Shown here: positions 27,959 through 39,904 of the stretch, piece after piece
Position numbering within the stretch: position 1 is the stretch's first letter
Layout: the number at the start of each line of letters is the position of its first letter
NCBI RefSeq assembly: GCF_022539315.1
Contig: NC_066326.1
Span: forward strand, 11,920,601-11,984,600
Direction: 5' to 3'
DNA: 64,000 bases
Source of the DNA: Serinus canaria
Lineage: Eukaryota > Chordata > Aves > Passeriformes > Fringillidae
Notes under the pieces: generated by a model
What the model was told of the DNA's origin: nothing
Databases searched by the model: none
The model's input: the letters and a program-made list of their open reading frames with translations, nothing else
Position numbers and translations under genes: made by a program

Positions 27959-30900
27959 CAACCTGCAAAAGTGACCCAAATCACATATTTGACATAACTT
28001 TCTTTTGTTCTTAGAAAACTGGCCACGTTAAAAGTGATGTAGCTCTCATTGCTCTCACTCTGTCCACAGTAGGGAGATTAGACTTCTGCACAGGAGAGTT
28101 GCAACTGAAAAATATTGTCATTACACTGAGCACAAATAGGTTTTTCTTGAACATTGAGCATGCACGTGGCCTCCCCTCTCCCCCCAGCTTACATTTTATG
28201 AGATTTTTGACAGTCAGAGAAAACTCTCCTTCCATATGTTCAGGATGTTAAGATTTCAACCTCTTTGCAGCAGGAAAATAAAGTCATCTTCTTTGCAGTG
28301 CCCCAGCACTGAGCACACCCAGAGCACTGAAACTGTAACGCATGAACTGATCTCTGCCATTGCGGAACTGCAGGGATCCGGGAGCAGGTCTTGTTCCTGT
28401 CATGTCTGCAGATGCTCTGTTAAGGACTCCAGGGACATAGAGCAATTACTAGGATTTGTTTCTGCTTTCCAGGAGCAGTTCTGTTTAGGAGAGAATAGAA
28501 AGGGATTATTTTTACCTTATAGTTTGGACTTACAGGGTGTGAACTGAATTTTTCTTCCCACAGAGAGACATCATGAACAACTCTTCACACACCCTGTAAT
28601 GGGGCTTTTCCTTCTCAGCAGTGCCCAAAAGCCCAAGGGCTAATGAGGGTGACAGGCAGGGCCCAATTAGCAGCACAGGCATGGGGATAGTTGCCTTTAG
28701 GCCACACACTGAGTCTAAAGGGTTCTTTTGGTTTGGGGGCTTTGTTGGTTTGTGGGTTCTTTTGCTTTAAGGCTAGAAAGTTGACATCTGCTTCTGGTAA
28801 AATTAACAAACTATTTTATTTGTCAGTAATTCAGATTGAAACAGTACTGAGAACTGCATTGTCTGGGTCTGCAGGATTGTAGGAAGTATCAATGAAGCAT
28901 TTTCCACTGGCATGTGTATAGAGGAAACAACATTTAAGTGAAGATAATTTTTTCCATATAGATTATGTACATTGTTATACACAAGTGAGAATTAGACAAA
29001 ACAAAATTAGAACAAAGATTCTTTTAAGTTTTAAAAGGATCTTTGTCTCTCAGCCATAGAGATGGCTCAAGCCAAGCTCCATGGATGAGGCAAGGATGAG
29101 GCAACAGATGCATCAAAGGCATCTCACTCGTAGGACACAGTTTAGCCAAGGCAAGACTCAGACCAGGGGATGTGCTGGCACCACTGTCATTCTTGCTACA
29201 GCAGAAAAGAATTCCCAGCTCTTACCTTCTCCTGATGCAGCCAGGCTCGGGTGCACCCTCCACGGTGCCCTACACAAGTCCTGGCACTTGGGCCAGCAGA
29301 GCTGCTTTCAGCAGGGGCTCTGCCCACCCTGCAGTGGCACTGTGCCCCCATGGCAGTGTACCCAGCTGCATTCTGCAACGTGATCTCCACCAAATCCCAG
29401 CCCACCACCTTTCCTGCACCTGTGACTGCCCAGAGCAAAGAACTGGACACCAGTTCAAATCCCCTGGCAGCTATTTTACTGTTCACCTGCTTCATGCTGC
29501 AAACACAGCTCCAGGTCACCTCCCTGTTGCAACAGGCAGAAGAAACCTCCTGCATTCGGGGCAAGGGAAGCCCATGGAGCTGGCTCTTATGGTGGAAGGT
29601 GCCCTGCAGGGGTGACAGGAAGTCTCAGGTCACAGCAGACCCACGGGTCAGTGCCAGGAAGGGGATAAGAATGGAGCAGGCTTCCCATGAGGCTCAGGCA
29701 CAGGGCAGGAAGGCAGACATTGTCTGTGAGGCCCCTCTCCTGCACAGTGTGTTAAACATTAAACAGCACCTTCCCTCTCACTGCCCCCAGGGTCACACAG
29801 GGCAGCTCCCCCTGCCCCGGGCAGCAGCTGGGGCTCTCCACCAGCACGCTGGCTCAGGGAGGCAGGCAGCAGACACCAGCAGAGGATGGAGATGCTCTTT
29901 CAAGGCTGGATGAGTACTTTTCCCTCTGTGGTAAAACCCAGGAAAATCCTTCCCAGGCCCATTTGACCCTTCCCTTCCTGATATGCCCCCTACCCCATGA
30001 CTCTCCCCTGCATTGGGTGGGAACATTGCCCAAAACACGCTGGTTTCCCCTCATTTCCTTCCTCTCAAGACACCTGGACCTTCCTCCTGCAGGCTCCTGC
30101 CACCCCTCGTGCTGATTCAGGCCAGGTCAGGCTTCCCAGGCCACCAGTTTATTGTCCAGTAAACCAAAACAGCCCAACACCCAGCTCAGGGCTGCTGGGG
30201 TGACGTGCTCAGAGACAACACAGCCACCAAGGCCTTCATGCTCTGAGGATGACAAATAATTTATTTCAGCAAAACCACCCTGACATATTTGAGGAAAAAC
30301 AGAAGCAGCAACTACCAGCAAGGACACCCCCAAGAAGGCTGCAGGGGAAGTATTTTCCACCACAAAACATGTTTTGAAGCGTATTTGAAATTTGTGATTT
30401 GAGTCTAAAGCTGTTAGTAGAATATCCTTGCTTAAATGAGTCAGTTTTGCATGCATTAAGCAACGCAGCACAGAAACAAAAGAAAAAATCCTCTCCAGCT
30501 TCAATGCCAGGTTAAAAGTTACTGGGAAGCAGTCAATATATTTGCGGAAGGTTTTTAAACACCCTCTTTCAAACTAAGATGCCTCAGCAGAGATCTGTGC
30601 ACACAGTACACATCACAAACGGCAACTCCAACTCCACCCTTGTAACACACTGAATTTTAAAAGCTTAAAACACCTTTACCTAAATCTCTGTCCTGTTAAA
30701 AAGGCAGAGCAGAGCACACTGAGATGCAGGAGGCAGACAGTGCTTTGTACTGATGGGCATGCACAGCCTGCCCAGATGGGCACAGTCAGGGCTGGGGTTC
30801 AGCTCTCTCCCACTCTGGACACTGGCAGACACTGAGGCAGGTGTCAGCACTGGACAGCAGGAGCCACACCACAGCAAACCACCTCAGCCTGGGACTGCAG

Positions 30901-33900
30901 AGAAAAGCACACGGCTCTCAGCTGGAGGGAAGCAAGGCCATTATGCGTGCCTGGCTCTGCAGCCACCAGCCACAGCCATGGAAAGAGCCCACCTGAGCCT
31001 GAGACCTCCAGGAACACAGTGCTGAGCCTGAGCTGCTTTTGAACACGTGAGATTCCTGCATGCAAGTTTGGGCAGCCACAGATGGCTGAAGGACTGGCCT
31101 TTCTCACACTTCAGTGAGCTTCTTTTTATGGCTTCTCAGCTTTCATTATGAGAAGCAGGAAGAGTGAGGTGGTGGTGTCCCCAGCCAGTGTTACCAGGAT
31201 GTGACTCTGCCCTGACTCATCATCCTCTTTTCTCCTCAAGAGGAGAGGGCTGCTCACACCTGGGTCATGGACACCTATGGCCACACTCATCATCACAAAT
31301 CCACTGCTTCCCAAACTTGCACTTCAGAGGCTGCAGGAAGCAACCTTCGTGTCACACAGTTAGAACTTTATATTTTCAGAGGATCCTCACAACCAAAAGG
31401 ACCGAAGAACTCCAAAATGCTCTCAAAATTTAACAGCAGTTTTCTGAAGAGTTTCTGTGCTAGTGGAATTGCACTGAGGCCTTAAGTCCAAGAAATAAAG
31501 CATTAAGCCACACAGCTGCAGAATATGACTAAATACACAATTACTGTTCTCCATGTTACAATTGAAAACTTACCATGTTTGAATAATCTCCAGTGAAATG
31601 TATTTCATGGGAACTGGGAACAATTTGCATTAAATGAACCAAATGAATACCACTGTTAGTGAGTCCACGTGCACATGAGCAGAACTGAGGTGCCTCAGCT
31701 GAATTATCTCTGCCAGTACTGTGGCTCATCTTCCATCCCAACAAACTTACAACAAAGATTTCCCTGATACATTTCCCTGCCCATCTAAGGCAGTCATTCA
31801 GTAGCAGGGATGTCTCACAGACTCACATTCCAAGCAGATGCAACATCCTACACATCTGACAAAGCAATTCAGTTCTCACCAAAGAAACATCCCAGAAGGG
31901 CTCATTCAGATGGAATTATTCCAGTATTTGTTTTTCAATTACTGGAAGAAACATCAGTGTGGGGTAAATGATTTTTTACCACTCTCTAGATTTCAAATGA
32001 GACACACCATATAAGACACCAGAATTTTTTTGGTATTTGTCTACTAAACTTTCTCCTGAACAAGGACATGGATGTGCTAAGGTACACCCTCACTTGCTAC
32101 AAAGGCAATCATGTAAAGTAATAATAAGGGAGATTGTTAATATTTATAATATGTTCATATTTATTTATTTATGATTGGCTGGGACATAATTCTCCTAAAG
32201 AAGAATTACAGTTCAGAGAAGTCCGCAGGGGAAGGATGTACTATTGCTGCAACACGTAGCACAGGCACACCAACACCTGGCCAACCCAAGGCTGGAAGTG
32301 CAATTAAAAAATGACAGTGAAATTGCTGCAGGCTATATCTTTGTTTATGTGCCACTGCAATAATTACAAAGTGGAAAAAAAAAAAAAAAAGGCAATAAAT
32401 GTCTCTTACAATGGCCAGCTACAGTTGGATTCCAGTCAGGCTCTGTAACAGAAAAACTGCCAGTCAGCTGTGGCTGCTACACTTACAATAGAAACACCAA
32501 ATGCCTTGAATATCACACCTAGTGAGCCTGGAATATTGACATTGAACCTTTAAAAATGAGCAAACTTTATCAACCCCTTTTACCTGTAGCATTACTCAGA
32601 AATAAACTCATTCAGGGTCTAAGGAAGAGAGCTCTGCACTGGTGCTGGGAGACAGGAATTAGAGACAAACTTGTAACACATCAAATGCTAACAGCAATGT
32701 CCCATGAAGAGCAGCAGATATATTTACCACCTTTTTAGGCTTCCCTCCTCCCCCCAGCCATCTACTGCATCTGGAAGAATGTTTTAATGCCAATTCTGAC
32801 TTTAACTTTTTAAACTGAAAAATAGAAAATTTACCTGGGTCTTACACCAGGACTTACTGCTTGCCTGGAGTGAAACCATGTGTACTTAAACTGCGCCCTG
32901 GGGTGGATCCAAACCACACAGTCTCCAAACAGGGAGGAGACTTTCCTTCCTCAAACTTGCTGAAATTATGTGAGTGACTCATTGAATGTCCTTTTTTTGA
33001 GTCAGCACTGAAACAGAACTCCAGAATTCCCTCTCATTTACAGTAAAGATAAAATACTGTAGAATTGCTGGTCTTTCTTAAAGGATGATCAGTGACTGAT
33101 CCCCTGAGGATGTCTCACCACTAAACCCACTTGACTCTTGCACAAACCAAGGCTGCATTCCTACCCCGTGCTCCAGCCCTTCCTTCCCTGGGTTCAGACC
33201 TGTTGGAGCCCAGCTTTACCATGTCACACAGAGGAGGGAAGGTCATGTGGCTGCAAATCCCATTTGCACAAAGTAAACAGGTAAATAGATTCCAACTTTG
33301 AAATCAGTTTTAATTGAATCATTAATTAGTAACTTGTTTTCTATCCCAGTAAAGCAGAGTGCAGCAGGTTTGGAAGTTGGGGAGTGCTGAAATTTGGAGT
33401 TAGGCTGAATGAAAGACTATGTACAATACAAATCAGCTTTCTGTTGTGATGTAAATTTATTCTCATAATTTTTACCATTTATTCATCCCAAAAGACATAT
33501 TGCATATTTGGAACATTTTTAAAGTAAGAGCCACTGTATTCAAGACAAGAAGTAGTTTTGTCACATCAAAACTGATGACATACTCAATAAAATTATTTTC
33601 CAGAGCAAGAACTCCTTACAAGAAATATAAATAGAATATAAACTTCATAAATGATCTAGCATGAAAAGATTAAAATAGCAGATTCATTCCATACTGAAGG
33701 CAGTACTTTGCCATGGTGTTTCTAAAAAAACAAAATCCATCTCCCAACAATGGGTACTGAAACAAATACAGGTAAGATTTTGGTTACATTTTATTCCAAC
33801 AAAACAGAATGAATGGATGACTTCACTCTTTTGTCTCAGTTTACTGACTAATATGATCAGGTAATAAAACATTGCTTTTAGTTTAACCCAGGCTTTGGAT

Positions 33901-36900
33901 TTGTTCATCAGACACGATGAAGGGATGACCCACTTTGGCAGCACATTGGCATTTTCAGTGTCTCACCTGACAAAAGACAGGAATTATCTCTCCCTGCCAA
34001 CATCTCCATTCCCACAGCTGAGAACCATTTACCCAACAAGCTCAATTACACCCCCACTCTCTCTCGTGGCTACAGAACACCAGTTCCCATGTCCTGCTCC
34101 ACCACATGCAAGCACAACCCCAGAACAGCACGGACACACATCCACATCCCTCGGTGCCTTGGAGCTGAGACACAGCCAGCTCTGGGAATGATGCTCACTG
34201 AGCATGCTGAGAAACTCAGTCACTGAACAACCTGGAATTTGAAATGCTTGGAGAAGGAAGTGTCAAAAATGTACAAACAACGTGATGGGGCTGAGGAAAG
34301 ACAGTAAAATGTCTCATCCTGGGAAAAGGACTGGCTTTGCTTCATTCTAAGATGTAAGCAGATCATAGAACAATCTACAGGAAGCAGTCAACAAAAGATT
34401 CAAGAATGTAAAATAATTCATACCTGTCAAAGCATTTAGAAAATAAAATTCCCCTTTTCAAATTTGTTTAAAAATGAGTTTATTAGTGTTATTAAATCAA
34501 GACTTCTGTAAATCATGACATTCCAATAGAAGTGATTGCTGCACTACTATCACTGTTAACTAATAATGTAGAACAGCTGTCAGTTTGTGAAAACTAAGTG
34601 AAGAAATTATTCTATGAATATTTTCCCTATTGTGCTTCAGGGATCAGTTTTTCTCTCACTAGTGTTCAATAGTGTATGATCAATAGTCTAGAATAAAGCT
34701 TCAGGAGTCATCCCTATAAAACCTAAAGGGAAAAAACCTCCTTCACTGCTGTGCTGAACAGTGATGGGAACAGGCTGCTGCTTGGGCCTGCTGCCTACAG
34801 TGGTTTTTACCAAACAATATTGCAAAGTCAGCTACCACAGGGTGCACCTCATACTGGGGTGATGTGAGGAGTGCAGTGATTTGATTGACAAGGTTCAGTC
34901 TAGAAGCTAGAAGTCAGTGAATTCCCCCCCCCACAAAAAAGTTCTGGTAGACAATCAAACAAGAATACCAGAGCAGGATACAAAGCTTATTGTCTATTCA
35001 TATGATGTTAGTATGGTAATAGCTGTAAGGACACATTCTCTTCTGGCATCTACTCTTCAAAAGACAACATTTGGAAAATTAAAAATTGTTATAAAAGCTG
35101 ACAACAAAAACTAGAGGGATGAAGAAAAAAATTTAACAATTCATTCATAAAAAGTAAGATTGGATGTTATGATCATGGTGCATCAAATCCCTAGATGAGG
35201 ACAAGATTTGCAGCAAAAGAACATCCTCCAAGAGAGATGTACTGGAGTTCCATTTCTGGAAAGCAAGGCAAGATGAACTGGAACACAGGGTTGGGGATTG
35301 GTTTGGGGTTTTTTTTGAGAGAACAGTAGTTGCTCACGTACCTTATCTACAGAGGCTGATCCTTTTCCTGAAGTTCTCAAAGCAAGATTCTTTTTTCCTA
35401 ACAAATGCTGAACTTCTTGACATTCTGCTGCTGCTGAAATCAGACTGAAGTTTTAAGACTGTGATATACAGATTAATGATCAGATGAGTTCCCCTTACCT
35501 TTACAATTGGGAACTTGAGCCTGTAATGTCCCTTCCCATCAAAACCTGTGTTTCAATTGCTGATTTACCTTCTACTGCTGGGAGCCTTTAGTCAGACACT
35601 GGTAGCACCCAGCAATTAAGCAGGAATGGGTGCAGTCCCTCTCTTCCAAGCAGAAGAACTTTGTTCTGGTTGGACAAACCTCTGCTCACTTTGAAGAAAT
35701 TTGTACAAAGTAAAAACCCAGGAAGGCCAGAAAATAATCCCCTATACTGCAGCCCAATTCCCCACCAGAGAAGAAGGAGGAATTCTGTGCTCATAAGCAC
35801 GTGCAAAGAGGGACTGGGATGAGCAAATCAGCTGGATCTGGGGAATTCAATGCAGCTGTTTGCAGGAAGCAATCACTCTTCAAACAGACGCAGAGGTATA
35901 TGCAAGAGAGAAGAATATGGCTTCTAATTCTGTTTTATGATCAATTGCTATTAATAATAGAAGACTCAGATAGGAGACTCAAAATTTTGAGGCAGTTGCT
36001 AATGAAACACTAATGGTGGATGAACAGCCAGAGGGGAGAAAAGGCCCCTGCTGAAACCTGGCCAGCCCCACCTGCAGAGCCAGTGCAAAGGACAGTGGCT
36101 TCCCAAAAGCCATAGTGGTGACCTGGTGTTTTAGAGCACTCAGATGCTGCTGGTGGAATGAATTCGGCAGTGGATTTGTCATGGAAAAGATTCAAGCCAA
36201 AGAAATGATTCTTGCAAGTGGCAGAACCCTATGGATTAAGGCAGGAGACATTCAAAATCTTACATAAAGCACACAAATCTGGAACAGGTAACATACTTCA
36301 GAAGACTTGCTTAGAAAAATAATTTAGGGATATACCCCAAAAATACATGCACAGGCGATTGATTACCTTTGCTTCAGCTATCAGTTATCTGACACTAATT
36401 CTCACTGTTTCATGAGAACTCTTGCAATAGATTGTACAGGCTCACAATTCTCCATTTAGCACCAAAAAAATCCAGACATTCTGCAAAAAGGATGAGGCAA
36501 AGACTCTGGAAGAACGCATTTAATTCAGCTACAAGAAAAACCACACTATATTTTTCACATATTTGTATTTTTAAATAAAAGGCCTGATGTTGCAGTCCCA
36601 ACGTAGGTAAATTCTTTTAGAATTTAAAAAAGGTGCCTCACTAAAGACACCAGGACAAATCTGAAGAAGTGTTTAGATATTCTAAGATTCAGTATAAATC
36701 TTCCAAATTGAACTAGTTACTGGTAAAACAACTCTCTAACTTTGCTACTATGAGGAACCTTTTTAAAACCTCAAATTTCAGTGCAAGCTCAGAGCACTTG
36801 TTGTACAAATGGAGCATCTCACACGAGTGAAAAGCTGCTTGGTAGAGCAACTCCAAGGCTCAGCTAATCAAGCCTAACAAAAGAAGAACCTAAATATGAA

Positions 36901-37973
36901 TGTAAAAGAGCACACACATTTACCATTAAAAAAAGCAATAAAAACCCAGAAAGGTTTGTGCAAGGAGTCCTTGCAAAATAACTCCACTTGGTGTTTTAGG
37001 ATCAAAGCACTGAAGAAAAGCACCTTCCCAGTTACCCAACCCTTCTCCAGGGATTCTCACAACAGAAGAGTGAACTGTGCATTTTAGCTCATTCCTCATC
37101 ATTTTGAACATGCAAATGTCAAGAACTCCTGGAAAAGGCACTGTATTAGGGAACCACAGGTATACTTGTAAGGACAAGCCCCCATGCAATGTGTACTATG
37201 CACCTGTGTATAGAATATAAATATGCATACATGCATGTAAGGAAATTAGAAATAGTTCTCCTTTAATACAACCATGTTCAGCCTCAAACTGCAGCTCTCT
37301 GACGTGCTAAAGATTTTGGAAAACACAACATTTGTCTTTACTGCAAGGACAAATTAAGCCCCAGGCAGACCTGCTGTGGTGCAGGGCCCCCCCCCAGCTG
37401 CCCCCAGGGAACCTGGCACCATCTCTGCTGCCAGGGCAGAGGGACCCCAGGCTCTGCCAGGCTCCACCTCCTCAGGCTACCAGCAGGGAGGAGGGGAGGG
37501 AATCCACTGCAAAAGAAACAGTAGCTGAAATAGGTACAAACAGGGAGTTTGAGATGCTGAAGAGGTGAGGAGGCAGCATCAGGCTCCCTTCCCCAGCAGG
37601 GCTTTCCTCTATTGCCCAGGACCTGCAGCCACTGCTCCTCCCATCTCACCACCCCTGCCATGGGCACATCCACCCTGCAGCTCCAACACCTCTTGCTCCT
37701 CCATGGCAATATGCTCCCAAGCCTTCCACGACTCTCTCCTACCCCACTTCCTTCTGAAAACCACAGACAGAGGGATCAGCTAGACCAGAACTTCAACCAG
37801 CACAAATGTGAAATAAAAGGTAAAAAAAAAAAAAAGTCTTTTGCTCTTACTGGACATGCTGCAGACACTGTGCCTAGTAACTGTGGCAATATCTAGTGCA
37901 AAAGAAACTTAGCATGAATCTCTTGTTTTCAAATGACATTCAACTCAAACATGCATAGGGAGAGTAAAGTTAT

Positions 37974-37979
37974 TTTATT
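37974..37979 (-). terminator. SLMAP: Distal polyadenylation signal AATAAA, SLMAP
   Basis: Exact AATAAA on the minus strand about 1.84 kb after the stop. Just downstream on that strand is a GT-rich segment (atgcatgtttgagttgaatg). Beyond this point the sequence changes towards the more GC-rich intergenic type, which supports it as the transcript end. Confidence 0.5.
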
Positions 37980-38138
37980 AAATCATGCACATCACGTGTG
38001 TTAGTGCAAATAGTTTAATCTGTACTCCAGAAATTCTATTGTATTTTTATATCTTTACAAAATAGATTTAAAACAATTAATTACTTAAAAAAATGTAATT
38101 CTGAAGTTAAGCATTTCAGAACAATATTTGCAATAACC

Positions 38139-38146
38139 TATATACA
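38139..38146 (-). promoter_or_regulatory. Candidate Pumilio response element in the SLMAP 3' UTR
   Basis: The minus strand reads TGTATATA, an exact match to the PUM consensus UGUANAUA. It lies between the proximal and distal polyA signals, so only the long 3' UTR would carry it. An 8-mer occurs by chance fairly often in AT-rich DNA, so function is not shown. Confidence 0.3.
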
Positions 38147-39630
38147 AGAGGTACTAAGTACCACTGGCATACGAGTGTTCTGTGGTTGGGTGGCTTCCTG
38201 CAACTGAAAAGGATGAAAAGGATGAAATGAATGAACTAAATGACAATAGTTATTTTCTACAAGTCACTTGTGGACTATTTTCTCCAACTAATAATCCTCC
38301 CATTAGCAAATCCCATGTAACTTAAGATAGAACCTTTAATTAAAGGACAATGACCCTTAAAACCTCACAAAGTAAATTATATACTAAATTTCTATTTAAA
38401 TATTTAAACTATCTGTCGATTGCCATAACGTTCTTTAAAGCCAATTGAATTGCTGAGATTACCTCCCTATTTTGAAGTTTCCTTTAGCAGTGCCATATTA
38501 CTTTACTTTACCATTCTTTAACATATTATTTAATTCTTTAATAAACTTTTTGACAGAACTGTTGAGCTGAACAAGACAACTACTGTCTACATTGAATTCA
38601 GCATTAACTACAGTGATTCCCACCAAAAGTCAGCAAATAGCAATAGTTATAGTACTTAGATAAGGAAAATAAACTTTGTAATGGGGACCACTGCATCATA
38701 CTTACAGCCATGTGATAAGGAGCCACAAAATTTTACTACCAAATTAAAATCATCTTCACCTGACAATGCTTCATCAGGTATATGATTCCAATTCCGTAGT
38801 ATTTTATGTATCTAGATTTTCTCAGCTATCACAGACGTACTGTAGCAGTTCTCTTAATAAAGTTACGTCCACAAAAGCTTATTCTAAAGAGCTTCTCCAG
38901 CTCAAGTCAGAAGGTATCAAATGACTGAAAAAATAAACTGATACATGTGATATGTGAGAAGGTATTCATACTTTTAAAGAACGTATCTCTTTAAATATAT
39001 GAAATTTAATAAATTACATTCAAACTAAAGTTAACATAAGTTGAATCAATGCACTATGTCCATCAAATGACCAAGTACTTGCTCCCAGAAACACCTTAGT
39101 TCACTCAAGAACACACACATGCTTACACTCGCACACGCTCACACTAAATACTTTAGGCTGGTCTTCACCATCAGCATCTCTATCTCTTTAAGGCTGGACA
39201 TGAATTGTGTTTATTCCCAAAACCCATTAATAAAGCAATCCTTATGAAAGAAAAATATGCTTCCTTCGAAAGGCGTAGTAAGAGAAGTTTTCTTAAGTCT
39301 TGTTCCCAACAGCTCAGTGACTAACAGCAAGTAAAATGATACACTAGTTTAAAAAAAAATAGATCATACTGAAAGGCACTGAGCACACTGCATCTGTTTC
39401 CCAAGTATCTGCAAAGTTACTTGGCTTGGATGTCCAAATCAGTATTTTCCTCTTAAGTCTAGCAATCAGATTCTAAAGTCAGTGTCCACAACCCTAGCCA
39501 TTATAAATAATTTGGTACCAAGAAGCCTGCTTTAGGCCACCATTATAGTATTCAGAATCCCAACATACTAATTTAAAACTTGCATGAAGTTGTAAGCAAA
39601 AATATTGCTCACAGAATGATGAATCACAAT

Positions 39631-39636
39631 TTTATT
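39631..39636 (-). terminator. SLMAP: Proximal polyadenylation signal AATAAA, SLMAP
   Basis: Exact AATAAA on the minus strand about 180 bases after the exon B stop. It is followed by a GT-containing stretch (attgtgattcatc...tctgtgag), as expected for a cleavage region. Use of this site would give a very short 3' UTR. Confidence 0.5.
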
Positions 39637-39814
39637 CCCTCTTTATAGACAGATACATTTTATACAGTTTAAAGCAAATGACCCTACTGCTGTTCTCACG
39701 CAGAGCTGTGCTGTATTAAGAGGTAAAAAGGAAGAGAATTAATCTGTTTTCCCTCAGTATATGAATGTTGCCAGCTTCTAAAGGGAGGACGGTGTATGGA
39801 TTCAACAACAGTTC

Positions 39815-39904
39815 TCATGGAGAAGCTCTGGTTAGGCCTGGGTACAGCACCACGGCTGTTACAGCAACCAAAGCTGCCATCACAGGCATCCAAGGCCATT
39901 GTCT
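39815..39904 (-). CDS. SLMAP: SLMAP alternative tail-anchor exon B (last coding exon)
   Basis: Acceptor tctccacacag. Read in phase 0 from GNN, it codes RQWPWMPVMAALVAVTAVVL, then YPGLTRASP and a TGA at 39815-39817. The hydrophobic stretch MPVMAALVAVTAVVLY is flanked by an aromatic WPW and a short polar C-terminal tail, typical of a tail-anchored protein with the coiled coil facing the cytosol. Mammalian SLMAP ends almost identically (PWPWMP...ARASP). The exon is used when exon A is skipped, and it then continues into the 3' UTR. Confidence 0.96.
   Translation of the reverse strand, partial: RQWPWMPVMAALVAVTAVVLYPGLTRASP

Larger units (their letters stand above)
21281..37954. other. Intergenic downstream of SLMAP, no gene recognised
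   Basis: Long stretch without recognised exons. It contains the A/C tract at 26.7 kb, the poly-A at 27.9 kb, the A16 at 32.4 kb and a C run at 34,923-34,932. The part nearest SLMAP (about 31.5-37 kb) is AT-richer than 24.5-31 kb. A minus-strand transcript reading past the distal polyA signal would enter here. Confidence 0.65.
37955..39814 (-). other. SLMAP: Probable SLMAP 3' untranslated region
   Basis: AT-rich sequence directly after the exon B stop, with no coding signal and no recognised transposon. On the minus strand it has AATAAA hexamers at 39631-39636, 39210-39215 and 37974-37979. The last is followed by a moderately GT-rich stretch, so I place the distal end at about 37,955. The 5' boundary is certain from the stop codon; the 3' end is inferred from the signal alone and could be at a nearer site. 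A Pumilio-type element lies at 38139-38146. Confidence 0.6.

Noticed and set aside
29172..29913. 147- and 220-aa plus-strand frames
   Set aside because: No homology recognised and no start, splice or polyA context; typical of stretches with few stops in moderately GC-rich DNA.
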